Source: Roseovarius sp. 217 (GTDB taxonomy: Bacteria > Pseudomonadota > Alphaproteobacteria > Rhodobacterales > Rhodobacteraceae). Taken from it: a DNA stretch of 64,000 nucleotides. The first letter of the stretch is position 1. Each line of letters begins with the position of its first letter. Shown piece after piece: positions 10,308 through 20,693 of this stretch. The stretch covers positions 1,246,479-1,310,478 of the forward strand of contig NZ_CH902584.1 in NCBI RefSeq assembly GCF_000152845.1. The letters run 5' to 3'. The translations under genes and the position numbers were made by a program. The notes under the pieces are model-generated. The model was given only the letters and a program-made list of their open reading frames with translations, was not told where the DNA came from and searched no databases.

Positions 10308-10868
10308 ATGGCAGAGCCGAAAGAAGACAGCTTTCTCGACGATATCGAAGAAGCAGCCGCCGCAGAGCGTGAGCAAATGGATGAAGACATCAGCGATGAG
10401 GCGCTCGAGCTTGACGCCCTGCGCGCGGAGCGGGACGCCCTGCGCGACAAGTTCATGCGCGCGCTTGCGGATGCGGAGAACGCTCGCAAGCGGTCCGAAA
10501 AGGATCGCCGCGAGGCCGAGAATTATGGTGGATCGAAACTGTCGCGGGATATGTTGCCGGTCTATGACAATCTGAAACGGGCGCTTGAAACCGTGACCGA
10601 AGAGCAGCGCGCCGGATCGGCGGCGCTGTTCGAAGGAATCGAGCTGACGCTGCGCGAGCTGCGCAATGTCTTCACCAAGCACGGTATCACCGTGATAGAT
10701 CCGCAGGTTGGCGACCGTTTTGATCCGCAGCAGCATGAGGCGATGTTCGAGGTCCCGCTGCCCGGCACCAAGGCAGGCGAGATCATTCAGGTGTCGACCC
10801 AGGGGTTCATGCTGCATGACCGCATCCTGCGACCGGCGCAGGTCGGGGTGTCGTCCAACCGGGGTTGA
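10308..10868 (+). CDS. grpE: Nucleotide exchange factor GrpE
   Basis: GrpE is the ADP-release factor for DnaK. The acidic N-terminus leads into a long coiled-coil helix (LRAERDALRDKFMRALADAE) and the family motif RDMLPVYDNLKRAL. The C-terminal beta domain contains GDRFDPQQHEAMFEVP and ends in the expected LRPAQVGVS motif. The length, 186 residues, is usual. It sits directly after hrcA; dnaK and dnaJ are not in this window. It converges with mutS 13 bp later. Confidence 0.96.
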   Translation: MAEPKEDSFLDDIEEAAAAEREQMDEDISDEALELDALRAERDALRDKFMRALADAENARKRSEKDRREAENYGGSKLSRDMLPVYDNLKRALETVTEEQRAGSAALFEGIELTLRELRNVFTKHGITVIDPQVGDRFDPQQHEAMFEVPLPGTKAGEIIQVSTQGFMLHDRILRPAQVGVSSNRG

Positions 10869-10881
10869 GTGTCGGGGGGTG

Positions 10882-13545
10882 TCAGCCCGCCTTGCTCGCC
10901 GTGTCGGTCGCCAAGGCCTTGAGTTCATAGATCAAGTCGAGCGCCTCGCGTGGACTAAGGCTGTCGGGTAGAATATCCTCCAGCCGTTTTTCGACCACCG
11001 AGTGGCGTCTTGTCGGGGCCGGCGGCGGCGGGGGGATCGCGGCAAAGAGTGGCAGATCGTCAATCAGGGCCCGTTGCGCCCCACTGCCCTCCCGCTCGCC
11101 TCTCTCCAAGGCTTCAAGCACGACCCTTGCCCGCGCCACGACCGCAGTCGGCAGGCCAGCCAGCTTGGCCACTTGAACGCCATAGCTGCGGTCCGCTGCT
11201 CCACGACGCACTTCGTGCATGAAGACCACGTCGCCGTCGTGCTCCTTGACGGTCACGGTGGCATTCTCGACGCGCGCGAGTTTGTCACTGAGGTTGGTCA
11301 GCTCATGGTAATGCGTGGCAAAGAGCGCGCGGCAGCCATTCACATCATGCAGGTGTTCCAGCGTGGCCCAAGCGATGCTCAGACCGTCATAGGTGGCGGT
11401 GCCACGACCGATCTCATCCAGAATGACGAGCGCGTGATCATCCGCCTGATTGAGGATCGCCGCGGTTTCGACCATCTCGACCATAAAGGTCGATCTGCCG
11501 CGCGCCAGATCGTCCGAGGCCCCGACGCGGCTGAAGAGTTGGCTGACCATGCCAATATGCGCTGATCTCGCCGGCACATAGCTGCCCATTTGCGCCAGAA
11601 GGGCAATCAACGCGTTCTGACGCAAAAAGGTGGATTTCCCCGCCATATTCGGTCCCGTCAGCAGCCAGATATCACTGTCCTCGCCGAGATCACACTCATT
11701 GGCGATGAAGGGCGCGCCGCCTTGGGCACGCAGGGCGCGCTCTACCACCGGATGCCGCCCGCCTGTGATCCGAAGGGCGCGACTCTGATCCACTTTGGGG
11801 CGACACCAGGTCTCGGCACGAGCCAGATCTGCAAGGGCGGTGGACAGATCAATTTCCGCCAGCCCGCGTGCGGTTTGGGCGATCTCGGCGGCGCGCGCCA
11901 GAATCGCGGTTTTCAGGTCGTCATAGAGCCGTTTTTCAATCCCCAGCGCCCGACCTCCCGCGTTGAGGATACGGGTTTCCATCTCGGTCAGCGCGATGGT
12001 GGTAAAGCGCAATTGATTGGCAGTGGTCTGGCGGTGTTTGAAGTGGTCGTTCAGCGGAGGCGCCAACATGCGGTCGGCATGGGTGCTGGTCACTTCGATG
12101 AAATACCCGAGCACGTTGTTGTGTTTGATCTTGAGCGACTGAATGCCGGTTTGCTGTATGAACTCGCCCTGCATCCGTGCGATCACGCCGCGCCCCTCGT
12201 CGCGCAATTGTCGCGCCTCATCGAGGCCACCGTCAAAGCCGGGCGCGATAAAGCCGCCATCGCGCACCAGAAGCGGTGGCTCTGCAATCAGCGCCTGATC
12301 CAGCAGGTCCAGGAGAGTGTCGTGCCCGGTCAAGCCAGAGACCGCCTCGGCCAAGAGCGGCGGCAGGTCACTGTCCGTGAGCCGTTCGGCAATGTTTGCC
12401 GCTTGGGCCAGGCCATTGCGCACCGCCGCCAGATCCCGAGGACCGCCCCGGTCAAGCCCAAGGCGGGAGAGGGCGCGATCAAGGTCAGGCACCTTGCGCA
12501 AGCTGTCGCGCAGGTCGGCGCAAATTCGAGACTGTTCCACCGCAAACTGCACTGACTCGAGCCGCGCCTGCACCACGTCGAGCGCCCGGCTCGGGCTCGA
12601 CAGCCGACGCTCCAACAGCCGCCCACCGCCGGGCGTGACGGTGCGGTCGATGGTGGCGAGCAAGGATCCGGCGCGGCCACCATTCAGGGCGTGGGTCAGT
12701 TCGAGATTGCGCCTAGTGGCGGCGTCGATCTGCATCACGCGCGCCTCGTTCTCGCGCACGGGGGGCCGCAACAGCGGCAACTTGCCTTTTTGCGTGATGT
12801 CGAGCCAATCGACGATGGCACCCATCGCGGCGATCTCGGGTCGTGTGAATTGGCCATAAGCGTCAAGCGTACCGACGCCGAAGAGGGCGCAAAGCCGCCG
12901 CTCTCCTGCGGTGCTGTCAAAGGCTGCTTGGCCCAGAGTCGTCAAAGATGCCCCAGACTCAGAGACTGTTTCGGCTAAACTTAGAACATCTGCCTCAGCC
13001 AGCAGCACCTCGCGCGGGGCAAGGCGGGCAAGTTCGGGGCCGAGCCGGGCGGCGGCCATCGGCATGACATGAAATGCTCCAGTCGAAATGTCGACCCACG
13101 CCAGCGCGCCCGTGTCGCGCACATTGGCAAAGCTCGTGAGATAATTGTGTCGCCGGGCGTCGAGCAGGCTCTCTTCGGTCAGGGTGCCGGGGGTCACAAG
13201 GCGCACAACCTCGCGGCGCACCACCGATTTCGCACCTCGTTTCTTGGCCTCGGCGGGGTCTTCCATCTGCTCGCAGACCGCGACCCGGAAGCCTTTGCGG
13301 ATCAGCGTAAGAAGATAACCTTCGGCGGCGTGAACGGGCACGCCACACATTGGAATGTCCTGATCGAGATGTTTGCCACGTTTGGTCAGTGCGATATCGA
13401 GCGCCTCGGCGGCGGCGGCGGCATCGTCAAAGAACAATTCATAGAAATCACCCATCCGGTAGAACAAGAGCGCCTCTGGATAGTGCGCCTTGATCTCCAG
13501 ATACTGTGCCATCATCGGCGTGACGGTTGGTCCCGCGTTACTCAC
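10882..13545 (-). CDS. mutS: DNA mismatch repair protein MutS
   Basis: MutS recognises mispairs and starts mismatch repair. The N-terminal mismatch-binding domain includes the Phe-x-Glu wedge context [11 protein letters not shown] and [11 protein letters not shown]. The C-terminal ATPase has Walker [26 protein letters not shown] and Walker [17 protein letters not shown], followed by the ATHYHEL motif. The 887 residues are standard, with no frame damage. It is a single gene on the minus strand, convergent with grpE. Confidence 0.98.
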   Translation of the reverse strand: MSNAGPTVTPMMAQYLEIKAHYPEALLFYRMGDFYELFFDDAAAAAEALDIALTKRGKHLDQDIPMCGVPVHAAEGYLLTLIRKGFRVAVCEQMEDPAEAKKRGAKSVVRREVVRLVTPGTLTEESLLDARRHNYLTSFANVRDTGALAWVDISTGAFHVMPMAAARLGPELARLAPREVLLAEADVLSLAETVSESGASLTTLGQAAFDSTAGERRLCALFGVGTLDAYGQFTRPEIAAMGAIVDWLDITQKGKLPLLRPPVRENEARVMQIDAATRRNLELTHALNGGRAGSLLATIDRTVTPGGGRLLERRLSSPSRALDVVQARLESVQFAVEQSRICADLRDSLRKVPDLDRALSRLGLDRGGPRDLAAVRNGLAQAANIAERLTDSDLPPLLAEAVSGLTGHDTLLDLLDQALIAEPPLLVRDGGFIAPGFDGGLDEARQLRDEGRGVIARMQGEFIQQTGIQSLKIKHNNVLGYFIEVTSTHADRMLAPPLNDHFKHRQTTANQLRFTTIALTEMETRILNAGGRALGIEKRLYDDLKTAILARAAEIAQTARGLAEIDLSTALADLARAETWCRPKVDQSRALRITGGRHPVVERALRAQGGAPFIANECDLGEDSDIWLLTGPNMAGKSTFLRQNALIALLAQMGSYVPARSAHIGMVSQLFSRVGASDDLARGRSTFMVEMVETAAILNQADDHALVILDEIGRGTATYDGLSIAWATLEHLHDVNGCRALFATHYHELTNLSDKLARVENATVTVKEHDGDVVFMHEVRRGAADRSYGVQVAKLAGLPTAVVARARVVLEALERGEREGSGAQRALIDDLPLFAAIPPPPPAPTRRHSVVEKRLEDILPDSLSPREALDLIYELKALATDTASKAG

Positions 13546-13600
13546 CTTGCCCCCTTTGGTTCTTGGGGCTGACCTTACAAATCTGTGTCAGGTGGCGAAA

Positions 13601-13620
13601 GCCCAAAGCGCAGCTTGGGC
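13601..13620 (-). terminator. Probable weak terminator after msrA
   Basis: Reading the minus strand downstream of the msrA stop, arms GCCCAAG and TTTGGGC form a 7-bp stem (one G-T pair) with a 6-base loop, followed by only TTTC. The short T run makes it a weak intrinsic terminator at best; it sits between msrA and mutS, both on the minus strand. Confidence 0.4.
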
Positions 13621-13638
13621 GCTCAACGGCCGTTGCGA

Positions 13639-14307
13639 TCAAGAGCCGCTGGTGAAAGGAGCGTCCTTGCCCCAAAGCTCTTGGACGCGGGCATCCCGTC
13701 CGCAGGCGTCACGGTAGAGTTTATAGGCCTTGGCCTTGGTTCGGGGGCCAAAGCGGGTGAGCACGATCTCACTGCTTTTGTGGTAATCCTGATGATAGGC
13801 CTCGGCGGGATAAAAGGTCTGTGCGTCAAGGATTGGCGTGACGATGTCTTGTCCCAAGGCCGCCTGAGCCTTGGTTATAGCGCTCTGGGCGATCTGCTTT
13901 TGTGCTGGATCAGTGACGAAAATCGCTGTGCGATAGCTATCGCCCCGGTCGCAGAACTGGCCACCGGCATCGGTTGGGTCGACCGAACGCAGGAAGAGGT
14001 GCAGCAATTGCGCGCGGCTGACCTGAGCCGGGTCAAAAGTAATCTGAACCGCCTCGAAATGGCCGGTGCCACCGGCCGTCACCTGTTTGTAACTGGGGTT
14101 CTCCACCGTGCCGCCGGTAAAGCCCGACTCGGCCGCAATCACGCCTTTGACCTGTTCAAAGTCTGATTCGACGCACCAGAAGCAACCGCCTGCAACGACC
14201 AAAGTTTCGGTCTCGGCGGCATGCGCCCGGCTACTGTTAACGCAGAGCCCAACGATGATCAGCATCGCCAGAGCCGCCGCCTTGATCTCCCGAAGATGTG
14301 GGTTCAT
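13639..14307 (-). CDS. msrA: Exported peptide-methionine (S)-S-oxide reductase MsrA
   Basis: MsrA reduces methionine-S-sulfoxide. The catalytic motif GGCFWCVE follows an N-terminal hydrophobic segment AAALAMLIIVGLCVNSSRAHA, which looks like a cleavable signal peptide, so the enzyme probably acts in the periplasm. ATG 14307 is chosen for its GGAGGG box eight bases upstream, giving 222 residues. Motifs GYTGGTVENPSYKQV-like (here GFTGGTVENPSYKQV) and HHEAV-like positions (GHFEAVQI) are present. It appears to be a single-gene unit. Confidence 0.93.
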   Translation of the reverse strand: MNPHLREIKAAALAMLIIVGLCVNSSRAHAAETETLVVAGGCFWCVESDFEQVKGVIAAESGFTGGTVENPSYKQVTAGGTGHFEAVQITFDPAQVSRAQLLHLFLRSVDPTDAGGQFCDRGDSYRTAIFVTDPAQKQIAQSAITKAQAALGQDIVTPILDAQTFYPAEAYHQDYHKSSEIVLTRFGPRTKAKAYKLYRDACGRDARVQELWGKDAPFTSGS

Positions 14308-14424
14308 TGGATTGCCCTCCTGTTTGATTGCTATCATGCAGCAAATCGTGCGGCTCACCAACGCAGGACTCCGGGATGTCACGGTCTATTGAGCAATGTT
14401 TCGCCGGATGTGAGCGGATGGCTG

Positions 14425-15063
14425 CTAGATCGCTGTCAGGTGCAGGGCCTTTTCCCGCGCGGGGCAGACGCCCTTGAGACCTCCCGGCACGTCGATATCC
14501 GCAAGCTGTGTGATGGTGTAGCGTGTGCCGTATTGCGCGCGCACCGCTGCCCCCGAGAGGGAAAAGGGCGGGCCCGCCATGACCGACTGGTCGTACTCAA
14601 AGGTGACGAGCAATTGCGGTGCAAGGTCGGTGAGCGCTGCCAGATGCCCGGCATAGCGCCCTCGCATCGTGTCGGGCAGGGCAACGAACGCCGCGCGGTC
14701 GTAAACGGCATCGACCGGACCGAGCAGATCGGCGGTGAGGTCGAAGATATCGCCCACGAATATATCCAAACCCACTGCGGCATAGCGTTTGAGGGGGCCG
14801 TGCGCAGTCACCTCGGGTGTGACGGCCATCTCTTCAAAGAGCTGTTTCACGGCGATTTCGCTGAGCTCGGCGCCAGCCACCCGATAGCCTTGGGCCAGGA
14901 GCCAGGCGATATCGCGGGTCTTGCCGCAAAGCGGCAGGAAAATCCGCGTGCCGGGATCAAGGCCCAGCGCGCCGATATGGGCCGAGAGCATGCGGTTGAC
15001 CGCGCCCTCGTGAAAGCCGATCTGCATGTTTTCCCAACGGGTATGCCAGAAATCGGCTTCCAT
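14425..15063 (-). CDS. tpm: Thiopurine S-methyltransferase family protein
   Basis: Bacterial TPMT-family enzymes methylate thiopurines and selenium or tellurium compounds using SAM. The start MEADFWHTRWENMQIGFH is characteristic of the family, as are FLPLCGKTRDIAWL (motif I region) and DAVYDRAAFVALP. The 212 residues match the bacterial size. It ends 5 bp downstream of argG on the same strand (argG first), so they may be co-transcribed. The actual substrate cannot be told from sequence. Confidence 0.9.
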   Translation of the reverse strand: MEADFWHTRWENMQIGFHEGAVNRMLSAHIGALGLDPGTRIFLPLCGKTRDIAWLLAQGYRVAGAELSEIAVKQLFEEMAVTPEVTAHGPLKRYAAVGLDIFVGDIFDLTADLLGPVDAVYDRAAFVALPDTMRGRYAGHLAALTDLAPQLLVTFEYDQSVMAGPPFSLSGAAVRAQYGTRYTITQLADIDVPGGLKGVCPAREKALHLTAI

Positions 15064-15068
15064 GATGT

Positions 15069-16295
15069 TTAGCCCTTGAGTCTGCGGTTGCGCGCGGCGA
15101 GCAGTTTCAGGCGCAGCGCGTTGAGTTGGATAAAGCCTGCCGCGTCCTTTTGGTCATAGGCGCCGGCGTCATCCTCGAAGGTGACATGCGCCTCGGAATA
15201 GAGGCTGTGATCGGACCAGCGACCGACGCAGGAGACTGAGCCCTTGTAGAGTTTGAGGCGGACGGTGCCGGTGACATGTTCTTGGCTCTTGTCGATGGCG
15301 GCTTGCAGCATTTCACGCTCGGGTGAGAACCAGAAGCCATTGTAGATCAGTTCCGCATAGCGCGGCATGAGCGAATCCTTGAGATGGCCCGCGCCGCTAT
15401 CAAGGGTGATCTGTTCGATGCCACGATGCGCCTCGAGCAGGATGGTGCCGCCGGGTGTCTCGTAGATGCCGCGCGATTTCATGCCGACAAAGCGGTTTTC
15501 CACGAAGTCGAGCCGGCCGACGCCATGTTTACGACCAAATTCGTTGAGGTCGGTCAGGATCGTGGCGGGGCTGAGGGCGGTGCCGTTGATGGACACGGCG
15601 TCGCCACGCTCAAAGGTGACTTCGATGAATTCGGGGGTGTCGGGCGCATCTTCGGGGCTGACGGTGCGCTGATAGACGTAATCGGGGGCCATTTCAGCGG
15701 GGTCTTCGAGCACGCGGCCCTCGGAGGAGGTGTGCAGCAGGTTGGCATCTACCGAGAAGGGCGCTTCGCCGCGCTTATTCTTGGCGATCGGAATCTGGTT
15801 TTCTTCAGCAAAGGCAATGAGCTTGGTGCGGCTGGTCAGATCCCAGAGGCGCCAAGGCGCGATCACCTTGATATCAGGGTTGAGCGCATAGGCGGCCAGC
15901 TCGAACCGCACCTGATCGTTGCCCTTGCCGGTTGCACCATGCGCCACGGCATCGGCCCCGGTCATGGCGGCAATCTCGACCAGACGCTTGGAGATCAGCG
16001 GGCGGGCGATGGAGGTGCCAAGCAGATAGAGCCCCTCATAGAGCGCATTGGCGCGGAACATCGGAAAGACGAAATCACGCACGAACTCTTCGCGGACATC
16101 TTCGATATAGATGTTCTCGGGTTTGATCCCCAGCATCTCGGCCTTTTGACGCGCGGGGTCCAGTTCCTCGCCCTGACCGAGATCGGCGGTGAATGTCACC
16201 ACTTCGCAGCCATATTCAGTCTGGAGCCATTTCAGGATGATCGAGGTATCGAGGCCCCCGGAATAGGCCAGAACAACTTTTTTGGGCGCGGACAT
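15069..16295 (-). CDS. argG: Argininosuccinate synthase
   Basis: ArgG joins citrulline and aspartate using ATP in arginine biosynthesis. The N-terminal ATP pyrophosphatase loop is [14 protein letters not shown], and further family signatures [16 protein letters not shown] and NGTALSP are present. The 408 residues are normal. The gene begins the leftward pair argG-tpm. It diverges from the membrane-protein gene at 16422 over 126 bp in which I saw no clear operator. Confidence 0.98.
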   Translation of the reverse strand: MSAPKKVVLAYSGGLDTSIILKWLQTEYGCEVVTFTADLGQGEELDPARQKAEMLGIKPENIYIEDVREEFVRDFVFPMFRANALYEGLYLLGTSIARPLISKRLVEIAAMTGADAVAHGATGKGNDQVRFELAAYALNPDIKVIAPWRLWDLTSRTKLIAFAEENQIPIAKNKRGEAPFSVDANLLHTSSEGRVLEDPAEMAPDYVYQRTVSPEDAPDTPEFIEVTFERGDAVSINGTALSPATILTDLNEFGRKHGVGRLDFVENRFVGMKSRGIYETPGGTILLEAHRGIEQITLDSGAGHLKDSLMPRYAELIYNGFWFSPEREMLQAAIDKSQEHVTGTVRLKLYKGSVSCVGRWSDHSLYSEAHVTFEDDAGAYDQKDAAGFIQLNALRLKLLAARNRRLKG

Positions 16296-16421
16296 GTCAT
16301 TCCCCTTGCGTCAAATCTGGCTGGCGGAGTAGCGGCTTTTGCGGTGATGGGCAAGTGGACGCGGTTGACTGTGCCTTTGGTTGTGCTAGCGAGGTCGGGC
16401 AATAGTCCAAAAGGTGTGGTG

Positions 16422-17159
16422 ATGGTGGCCTGGCGTATTTTCATCCATTCGGTGCAGATGATTTTCAACAACCTGCCGCAGGTGGTGCGGATTGTGTTAG
16501 TGCCGATGGGGATCGGGATTGCGGTGATAGCGCTCTTCGCGTCTCTCGGCATTTTCATACAGGAGACGCGGGCAGAAGCGGCCACGGGGGGACAGATCGC
16601 GGGGATGATCCTGTTGGCGCTTGTGTTGATCGGTCTGGCGCTCTGGGTCATTGTGGCGTGGCACCGCTTTATCCTCTTGGCGGAATATCCCCAAGGCTGG
16701 GTGCCGATGCTGCGCACGGATCGCATGCTGTCTTATATCGGTCATTCGCTCTGGCTTGGCCTTGTGATGATGGGCCTGATGTTGCCCCTCTTTCTGGTGG
16801 TTGGGGTTATTGGCGGGCTGGCCCCCCTGATTGTCACCATTGTGAGTGTCGTGGTGATCGTGGCGGCCAATGTGGTGTTCTTTCGGCTCTCGACGATGCT
16901 GCCAGCGGCGGCGATTGGGCAGCCGCTTACGTTGAAAGAGGCGTGGACCGCGACCGGAGGCAGCAGCGTCACGATCCTGATCCTTGTTCTCATTCTGGGT
17001 GCGGCGCAATTCGCGCTTCAGCTTTTGCTGGGGCTGCTGCTCTTGGCGCCGGTGATCGGGGCCGTGTTGATGGTGCTGGGCACAGTTATCTCGGGTCTGC
17101 TCAATATCAGCATTTTGACCACGCTTTACGGCTATTATATCGAAAGGCGCGCGCTCTGA
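16422..17159 (+). CDS. Multi-pass membrane protein of unknown function
   Basis: A 245-residue protein with about six hydrophobic segments, starting VVRIVLVPMGIGIAVIALFA and ending in two long helices before a short basic tail (YYIERRAL). ATG 16422 is preceded by AAAAGG seven bases away; a longer upstream frame is antisense to argG and not believed. No catalytic motif is recognised. Similar uncharacterised integral membrane proteins are common in Rhodobacteraceae. It precedes ilvA by 39 bp and may share its transcript. Confidence 0.75.
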   Translation: MVAWRIFIHSVQMIFNNLPQVVRIVLVPMGIGIAVIALFASLGIFIQETRAEAATGGQIAGMILLALVLIGLALWVIVAWHRFILLAEYPQGWVPMLRTDRMLSYIGHSLWLGLVMMGLMLPLFLVVGVIGGLAPLIVTIVSVVVIVAANVVFFRLSTMLPAAAIGQPLTLKEAWTATGGSSVTILILVLILGAAQFALQLLLGLLLLAPVIGAVLMVLGTVISGLLNISILTTLYGYYIERRAL

Positions 17160-17198
17160 GCCTTGTCAGGGGGGCACGATTGCGGCACTGAGGCGGGC

Positions 17199-18437
17199 AT
17201 GACCGAGTTTCAGGAAAATGCCCGCGCCGCAGAGGCGGCGATGCGCGCTGTGTTCGAGCCGACGCCGCTCCAGCGCAATGATCACCTGTCCGAGCGCTAT
17301 GGCGCTGAGATCCTGCTCAAGCGCGAGGATCTGAGTCCTGTGCGGTCCTACAAGCTGCGTGGGGCGTTCAATGCGATGCGCAAGGTTCTGGCGGCGCGGC
17401 CGGACACAGCGACGTTTGTCTGTGCCAGTGCGGGCAATCATGCGCAGGGCGTGGCGTATATGTGCCGGCATTTCGGGGTCAAAGGCGTGATTTTCATGCC
17501 GGTGACAACGCCGCAGCAAAAGATCGGCAAGACCGAGACCTTTGGTGGCGATGCGGTGGCGATCCGGCTGACGGGCGACTATTTCGACGACACGCTGGCG
17601 GCGGCGCAGGCCTATTGCGCGCAGGTCGGCGGGCATTTCCTGTCGCCGTTCGATGATGAGGACGTAATCGAGGGGCAAGCCAGCGTTGCGGTCGAGATCG
17701 AGGCGCAGTTGGGCGGCATGCCGGATCATCTAATCCTTCCGGTTGGGGGTGGCGGGCTCTCGGCGGGGGTGCGCAGCTATGTCGGCGCGCGGGCCGTGCT
17801 GACGTTGGTGGAACCGGCCGGGGGCGCGTGCCTTGGGGCGGCGCTGGCGGCGGGCGAACCTGTGCGCCTGCGGCATGTGAATACCTTTGCCGATGGGGCG
17901 GCGGTGGCGCAGATTGGCGCGCGCACTTTTGCGCGGCTGGCGGATCTGGACCCGGCGCAGGCCATGGTGATCGAAGAGGACCGGCTCTGCACCACGATGC
18001 TCGAGATGCTCAATATCGAGGGGATCGTGCTCGAGCCTGCGGGGGCGCTGGCGGTGGATGCGCTCAAGGATCTGGGAGACGTGATCCGGGGCAAGACGGT
18101 GGTTTGTGTCACCTCGGGCGGCAATTTCGATTTCGAGAGGTTGCCGGAGGTCAAGGAGCGCGCGCAGCGGTTCTCGGGCGTGAAGAAGTATTTCATCCTG
18201 CGGATGCCGCAGCGCCCCGGCGCGCTGCGCGAGTTTCTAGAGATATTGGGACCGGAGGACGATATTGCGCGGTTTGAGTATCTCAAGAAATCGGCGCGCA
18301 ATTTCGGTTCTGTGCTGATCGGGATCGAGACCACCCGGACCGAGAATTTCGAGCCGATCCTGACGCGGCTCGATGCGGCCGGGTTTGAGTATCGCGACAT
18401 CACCCGTGATGAGGTGTTGGCAGAGTTTCTGATCTGA
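17199..18437 (+). CDS. ilvA: Threonine ammonia-lyase (threonine dehydratase)
   Basis: This PLP enzyme deaminates threonine to 2-oxobutyrate for isoleucine synthesis. The PLP-lysine context is KREDLSPVRSYKLRGAF, the phosphate-binding glycine loop is PVGGGGLSAG, and CVTSGGNFD closes the catalytic domain. The C-terminal ~85 residues (KYFILRMPQRPGALREFLEI) form a single ACT-like regulatory domain, so this is the shorter (412 residue) IlvA form. GAGG lies five bases before ATG 17199. It converges with the Hpt gene 3 bp away. Confidence 0.95.
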   Translation: MTEFQENARAAEAAMRAVFEPTPLQRNDHLSERYGAEILLKREDLSPVRSYKLRGAFNAMRKVLAARPDTATFVCASAGNHAQGVAYMCRHFGVKGVIFMPVTTPQQKIGKTETFGGDAVAIRLTGDYFDDTLAAAQAYCAQVGGHFLSPFDDEDVIEGQASVAVEIEAQLGGMPDHLILPVGGGGLSAGVRSYVGARAVLTLVEPAGGACLGAALAAGEPVRLRHVNTFADGAAVAQIGARTFARLADLDPAQAMVIEEDRLCTTMLEMLNIEGIVLEPAGALAVDALKDLGDVIRGKTVVCVTSGGNFDFERLPEVKERAQRFSGVKKYFILRMPQRPGALREFLEILGPEDDIARFEYLKKSARNFGSVLIGIETTRTENFEPILTRLDAAGFEYRDITRDEVLAEFLI

Positions 18438-18440
18438 GCT

Positions 18441-18776
18441 TCAGGCGGCGATGACCCGGTCAAGACCGGAGAGAAACTCTGATTTTGAGTGGGCGTAGCA
18501 TGACAGAATTTCAGGCAGGTTGATCGCGCCGTATCGACCGGCGGCAGCGGACTGTTCGCCCCGGTGGCAGAGATCAGAAAAGGCGGCAAAGCCGAGGTTG
18601 AGTGCGCTGCCCTTGAGAAAGTGTAAATGCCCTTCGAGGTGCAGATTGGGGCCGGTGTGGCGCAGTTTCTCGATTTCGGTATCCACTTCTTCGAGAAACA
18701 GGTCCACCACCTCGCCAAAGGCATCAGCCCCGATTTCGTCGCGCAGATCCTGAACGCGGTTCCAGTCGATCATCAT
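18441..18776 (-). CDS. Histidine phosphotransfer (Hpt) domain protein
   Basis: A stand-alone Hpt protein of 111 residues. The phospho-accepting histidine is H52 in HFLKGSALNLG (pattern HxxKGS). Such proteins shuttle phosphate between receiver domains. It is divergently adjacent (137 bp) to a receiver-PP2C response regulator, and the two probably form part of one phosphorelay. No kinase is encoded next to them. Function is inferred from motif and context. Confidence 0.88.
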   Translation of the reverse strand: MMIDWNRVQDLRDEIGADAFGEVVDLFLEEVDTEIEKLRHTGPNLHLEGHLHFLKGSALNLGFAAFSDLCHRGEQSAAAGRYGAINLPEILSCYAHSKSEFLSGLDRVIAA

Positions 18777-18913
18777 TGAGCCTCCGATTCCTGCGGCAAG
18801 ACTGCGGCCAAAGAGCTACGGAAAGTTTAATGCCGCCGGGAAAGCCGCGCGAATTTTAACATTCAGGGGCTGTTAAACTTTGGGCGGTTAGACAGGGTCA
18901 GGACAGGACAAAG

Positions 18914-20200
18914 GTGGCCCGGGTGCGATCACGAATGGAACAGGCGGCAGAGGCGGATGCGGGCGGCGGGGTGATCCGCCGCGTGCTCGTCGTGGATGAC
19001 AGCCGCCTGCAACGGCGGATTTTAAGCGCGTCGTTGCAACGTTGGGGATTCGAGGTGCAGGAAGCCGATTCAGGCGACGCCGCGCTGATTCTGTGCCGTG
19101 ATGAGCCGCCCGATCTCGTCATGAGTGATTGGATGATGCCGGGGTTGAGCGGGCTGGAGTTCTGCAAGAGATTCCGAGAGATGTCGCGCGATAGCTATGG
19201 GTATTTCATCCTGCTCACGTCCAAGAGTGACAAGGATGAAGTTGCGCTGGGCCTTGATGCCGGGGCAGATGACTTTCTGACCAAACCGGTCAATGCCGCG
19301 GAACTGCGCGCGCGAATTTCGGCGGGCGCACGGATCCTGCGGATGGAGCGCGAGCTAACCGAGAAGAACCGGCTGATCAAATCCACGCTCGACGAATTAC
19401 AGACGCTCTATGATTCGCTCGACAGTGATCTGGTCGAAGCCAAGAAGCTGCAGCAATCGTTGGTGAGCGAGCGCTATCGCGATTGTGGCACGGCTGAGGT
19501 GTCCTTGATGCTGCAATCTGCCGGCCATGTCGGCGGTGACCTGGTTGGCATGTTTCCTATTGGGCATACACGCATCGGGCTCTACGGAATTGATGTGTCG
19601 GGTCATGGTATCAGTTCAGCGCTGATGACGGCGCGGTTGGCGGGGTATCTCTCGGCCTCGGTGCCGGAACAGAACCTCGCCCTGCGCAAGACGCGCGACG
19701 GTCGTTTCGTGGCGCGTCCCCCAGCGGAGGCGATTGCAATGCTCAATCGCTTGATCATGTCGGAGATGGAGACCGAGCATTACTTCACCCTCGTTCTTGC
19801 CGATGTGGATCTGGAAACCGGGCGCGTGATCCTGTCACAGGCGGGGCATCCGCATCCTGCATTGCAGCGTGCGGATGGAACGGTGGAGTTTATCGGGTCG
19901 GGTGGTTTGCCTGTAGGCCTGATTGATGGAGCAGAATTTCAGCAGTTCGAAGTGATGATGGCGCCGGGTGACAGGCTTCTGATTCATTCCGACGGGGTGA
20001 TCGAATGCTCTGGTCGGTCTGGTGATCTGCTCCACGATGAGGGGCTGGCGCGGATCTTGCGGGATCTGCGACAGACGCGCGGGATGGCGTTTCTCGAATC
20101 TCTTTTGTGGAAACTGTCAGAGTTTGCGGGGGATAGTGACTTTAACGATGATATTTCCGCCGTATTACTGGAGTTCAAAGGCAGCCCGTTTCCCGGCTGA
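18914..20200 (+). CDS. Response regulator with PP2C-type (SpoIIE/RsbU) phosphatase output
   Basis: Residues 23-140 form a receiver domain with VLVVDDS, phospho-acceptor D72 (MSDWMMPGLSG) and the conserved TSK and KPVN segments. A coiled linker (140-185) leads to a SpoIIE-type serine phosphatase with GGDLVG and GIDVSGHGISSALM metal-binding motifs, ending DDISAVLL. Such proteins commonly control anti-sigma or anti-anti-sigma partners. The start is GTG 18914; ATG 18935 is possible. The 3' end overlaps the convergent Nudix gene by 26 bp. The neighbouring Hpt protein is the likely phosphodonor. Confidence 0.9.
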   Translation: MARVRSRMEQAAEADAGGGVIRRVLVVDDSRLQRRILSASLQRWGFEVQEADSGDAALILCRDEPPDLVMSDWMMPGLSGLEFCKRFREMSRDSYGYFILLTSKSDKDEVALGLDAGADDFLTKPVNAAELRARISAGARILRMERELTEKNRLIKSTLDELQTLYDSLDSDLVEAKKLQQSLVSERYRDCGTAEVSLMLQSAGHVGGDLVGMFPIGHTRIGLYGIDVSGHGISSALMTARLAGYLSASVPEQNLALRKTRDGRFVARPPAEAIAMLNRLIMSEMETEHYFTLVLADVDLETGRVILSQAGHPHPALQRADGTVEFIGSGGLPVGLIDGAEFQQFEVMMAPGDRLLIHSDGVIECSGRSGDLLHDEGLARILRDLRQTRGMAFLESLLWKLSEFAGDSDFNDDISAVLLEFKGSPFPG

Positions 20201-20618
20201 CGAAATGCCGATCCCCGGCGTTGCCCAGATCGCGCGTCGCCTGTTGCGGTGTGATCCAGACTGGGCGATGCCCCGGCTCGCTGGGGGGGCCCAATCGGCG
20301 CACCGGATGAGCGCGGTAGATAATGCAGAGTTTTTCGGCCCAGAACCCGTATTCCGGCATATAGGTAAAGCGACGAAAGGCACCGAGCCTCTGAGGCCGG
20401 GCGATCAGCCAGCCGGTTTCCTCGAAAACCTCGCGGTGGAGGGCCTGGAGCGGCGATTCTCCCGGGTCAATACCGCCGCCGGGCAATTGCAGCTCTGGCA
20501 CCGGGTCCGCCTGATGGGTGACGAGCAGCCGCCCGCGACGGGGCAGGATGGCATAGGCGCCCGGTCGCAAACGGTAGGCGATACCGGGTTCTGGCCTCTC
20601 TCCGAATCGTCTAATCAC
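20175..20618 (-). CDS. Nudix hydrolase
   Basis: A 147-residue protein with a complete Nudix box: GGGIDPGESPLQALHREVFE followed by ETGW, fitting Gx5Ex7REUxEExGU. Nudix enzymes cleave nucleoside diphosphates linked to another group; the substrate is not predictable. It is convergent with the receiver-PP2C gene (26-bp overlap) and diverges from hslO. The C-terminus VSRETGCL resembles the parS peptide by chance only; the DNA there is not parS. Confidence 0.88.
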   Translation of the reverse strand: MIRRFGERPEPGIAYRLRPGAYAILPRRGRLLVTHQADPVPELQLPGGGIDPGESPLQALHREVFEETGWLIARPQRLGAFRRFTYMPEYGFWAEKLCIIYRAHPVRRLGPPSEPGHRPVWITPQQATRDLGNAGDRHFVSRETGCL

Positions 20619-20693
20619 TTTGTGTCTCCCGGGCCTGACTTGTCCTGACGGTACAGTCGCGATATGCCAAGTCGAGACCCCAAAGGAAAGCCC

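Noticed and set aside
15384..16421. N-terminal 346 codons of a 591-codon plus-strand frame reaching the membrane protein
   Set aside because: This part is antisense to argG; the real gene begins at ATG 16422 with its own ribosome site.
20175..20200. VSRET peptide at the Nudix C-terminus considered as a third parS
   Set aside because: The DNA there lacks the TGTTTCACGTGAAACA palindrome; only the peptide is alike.
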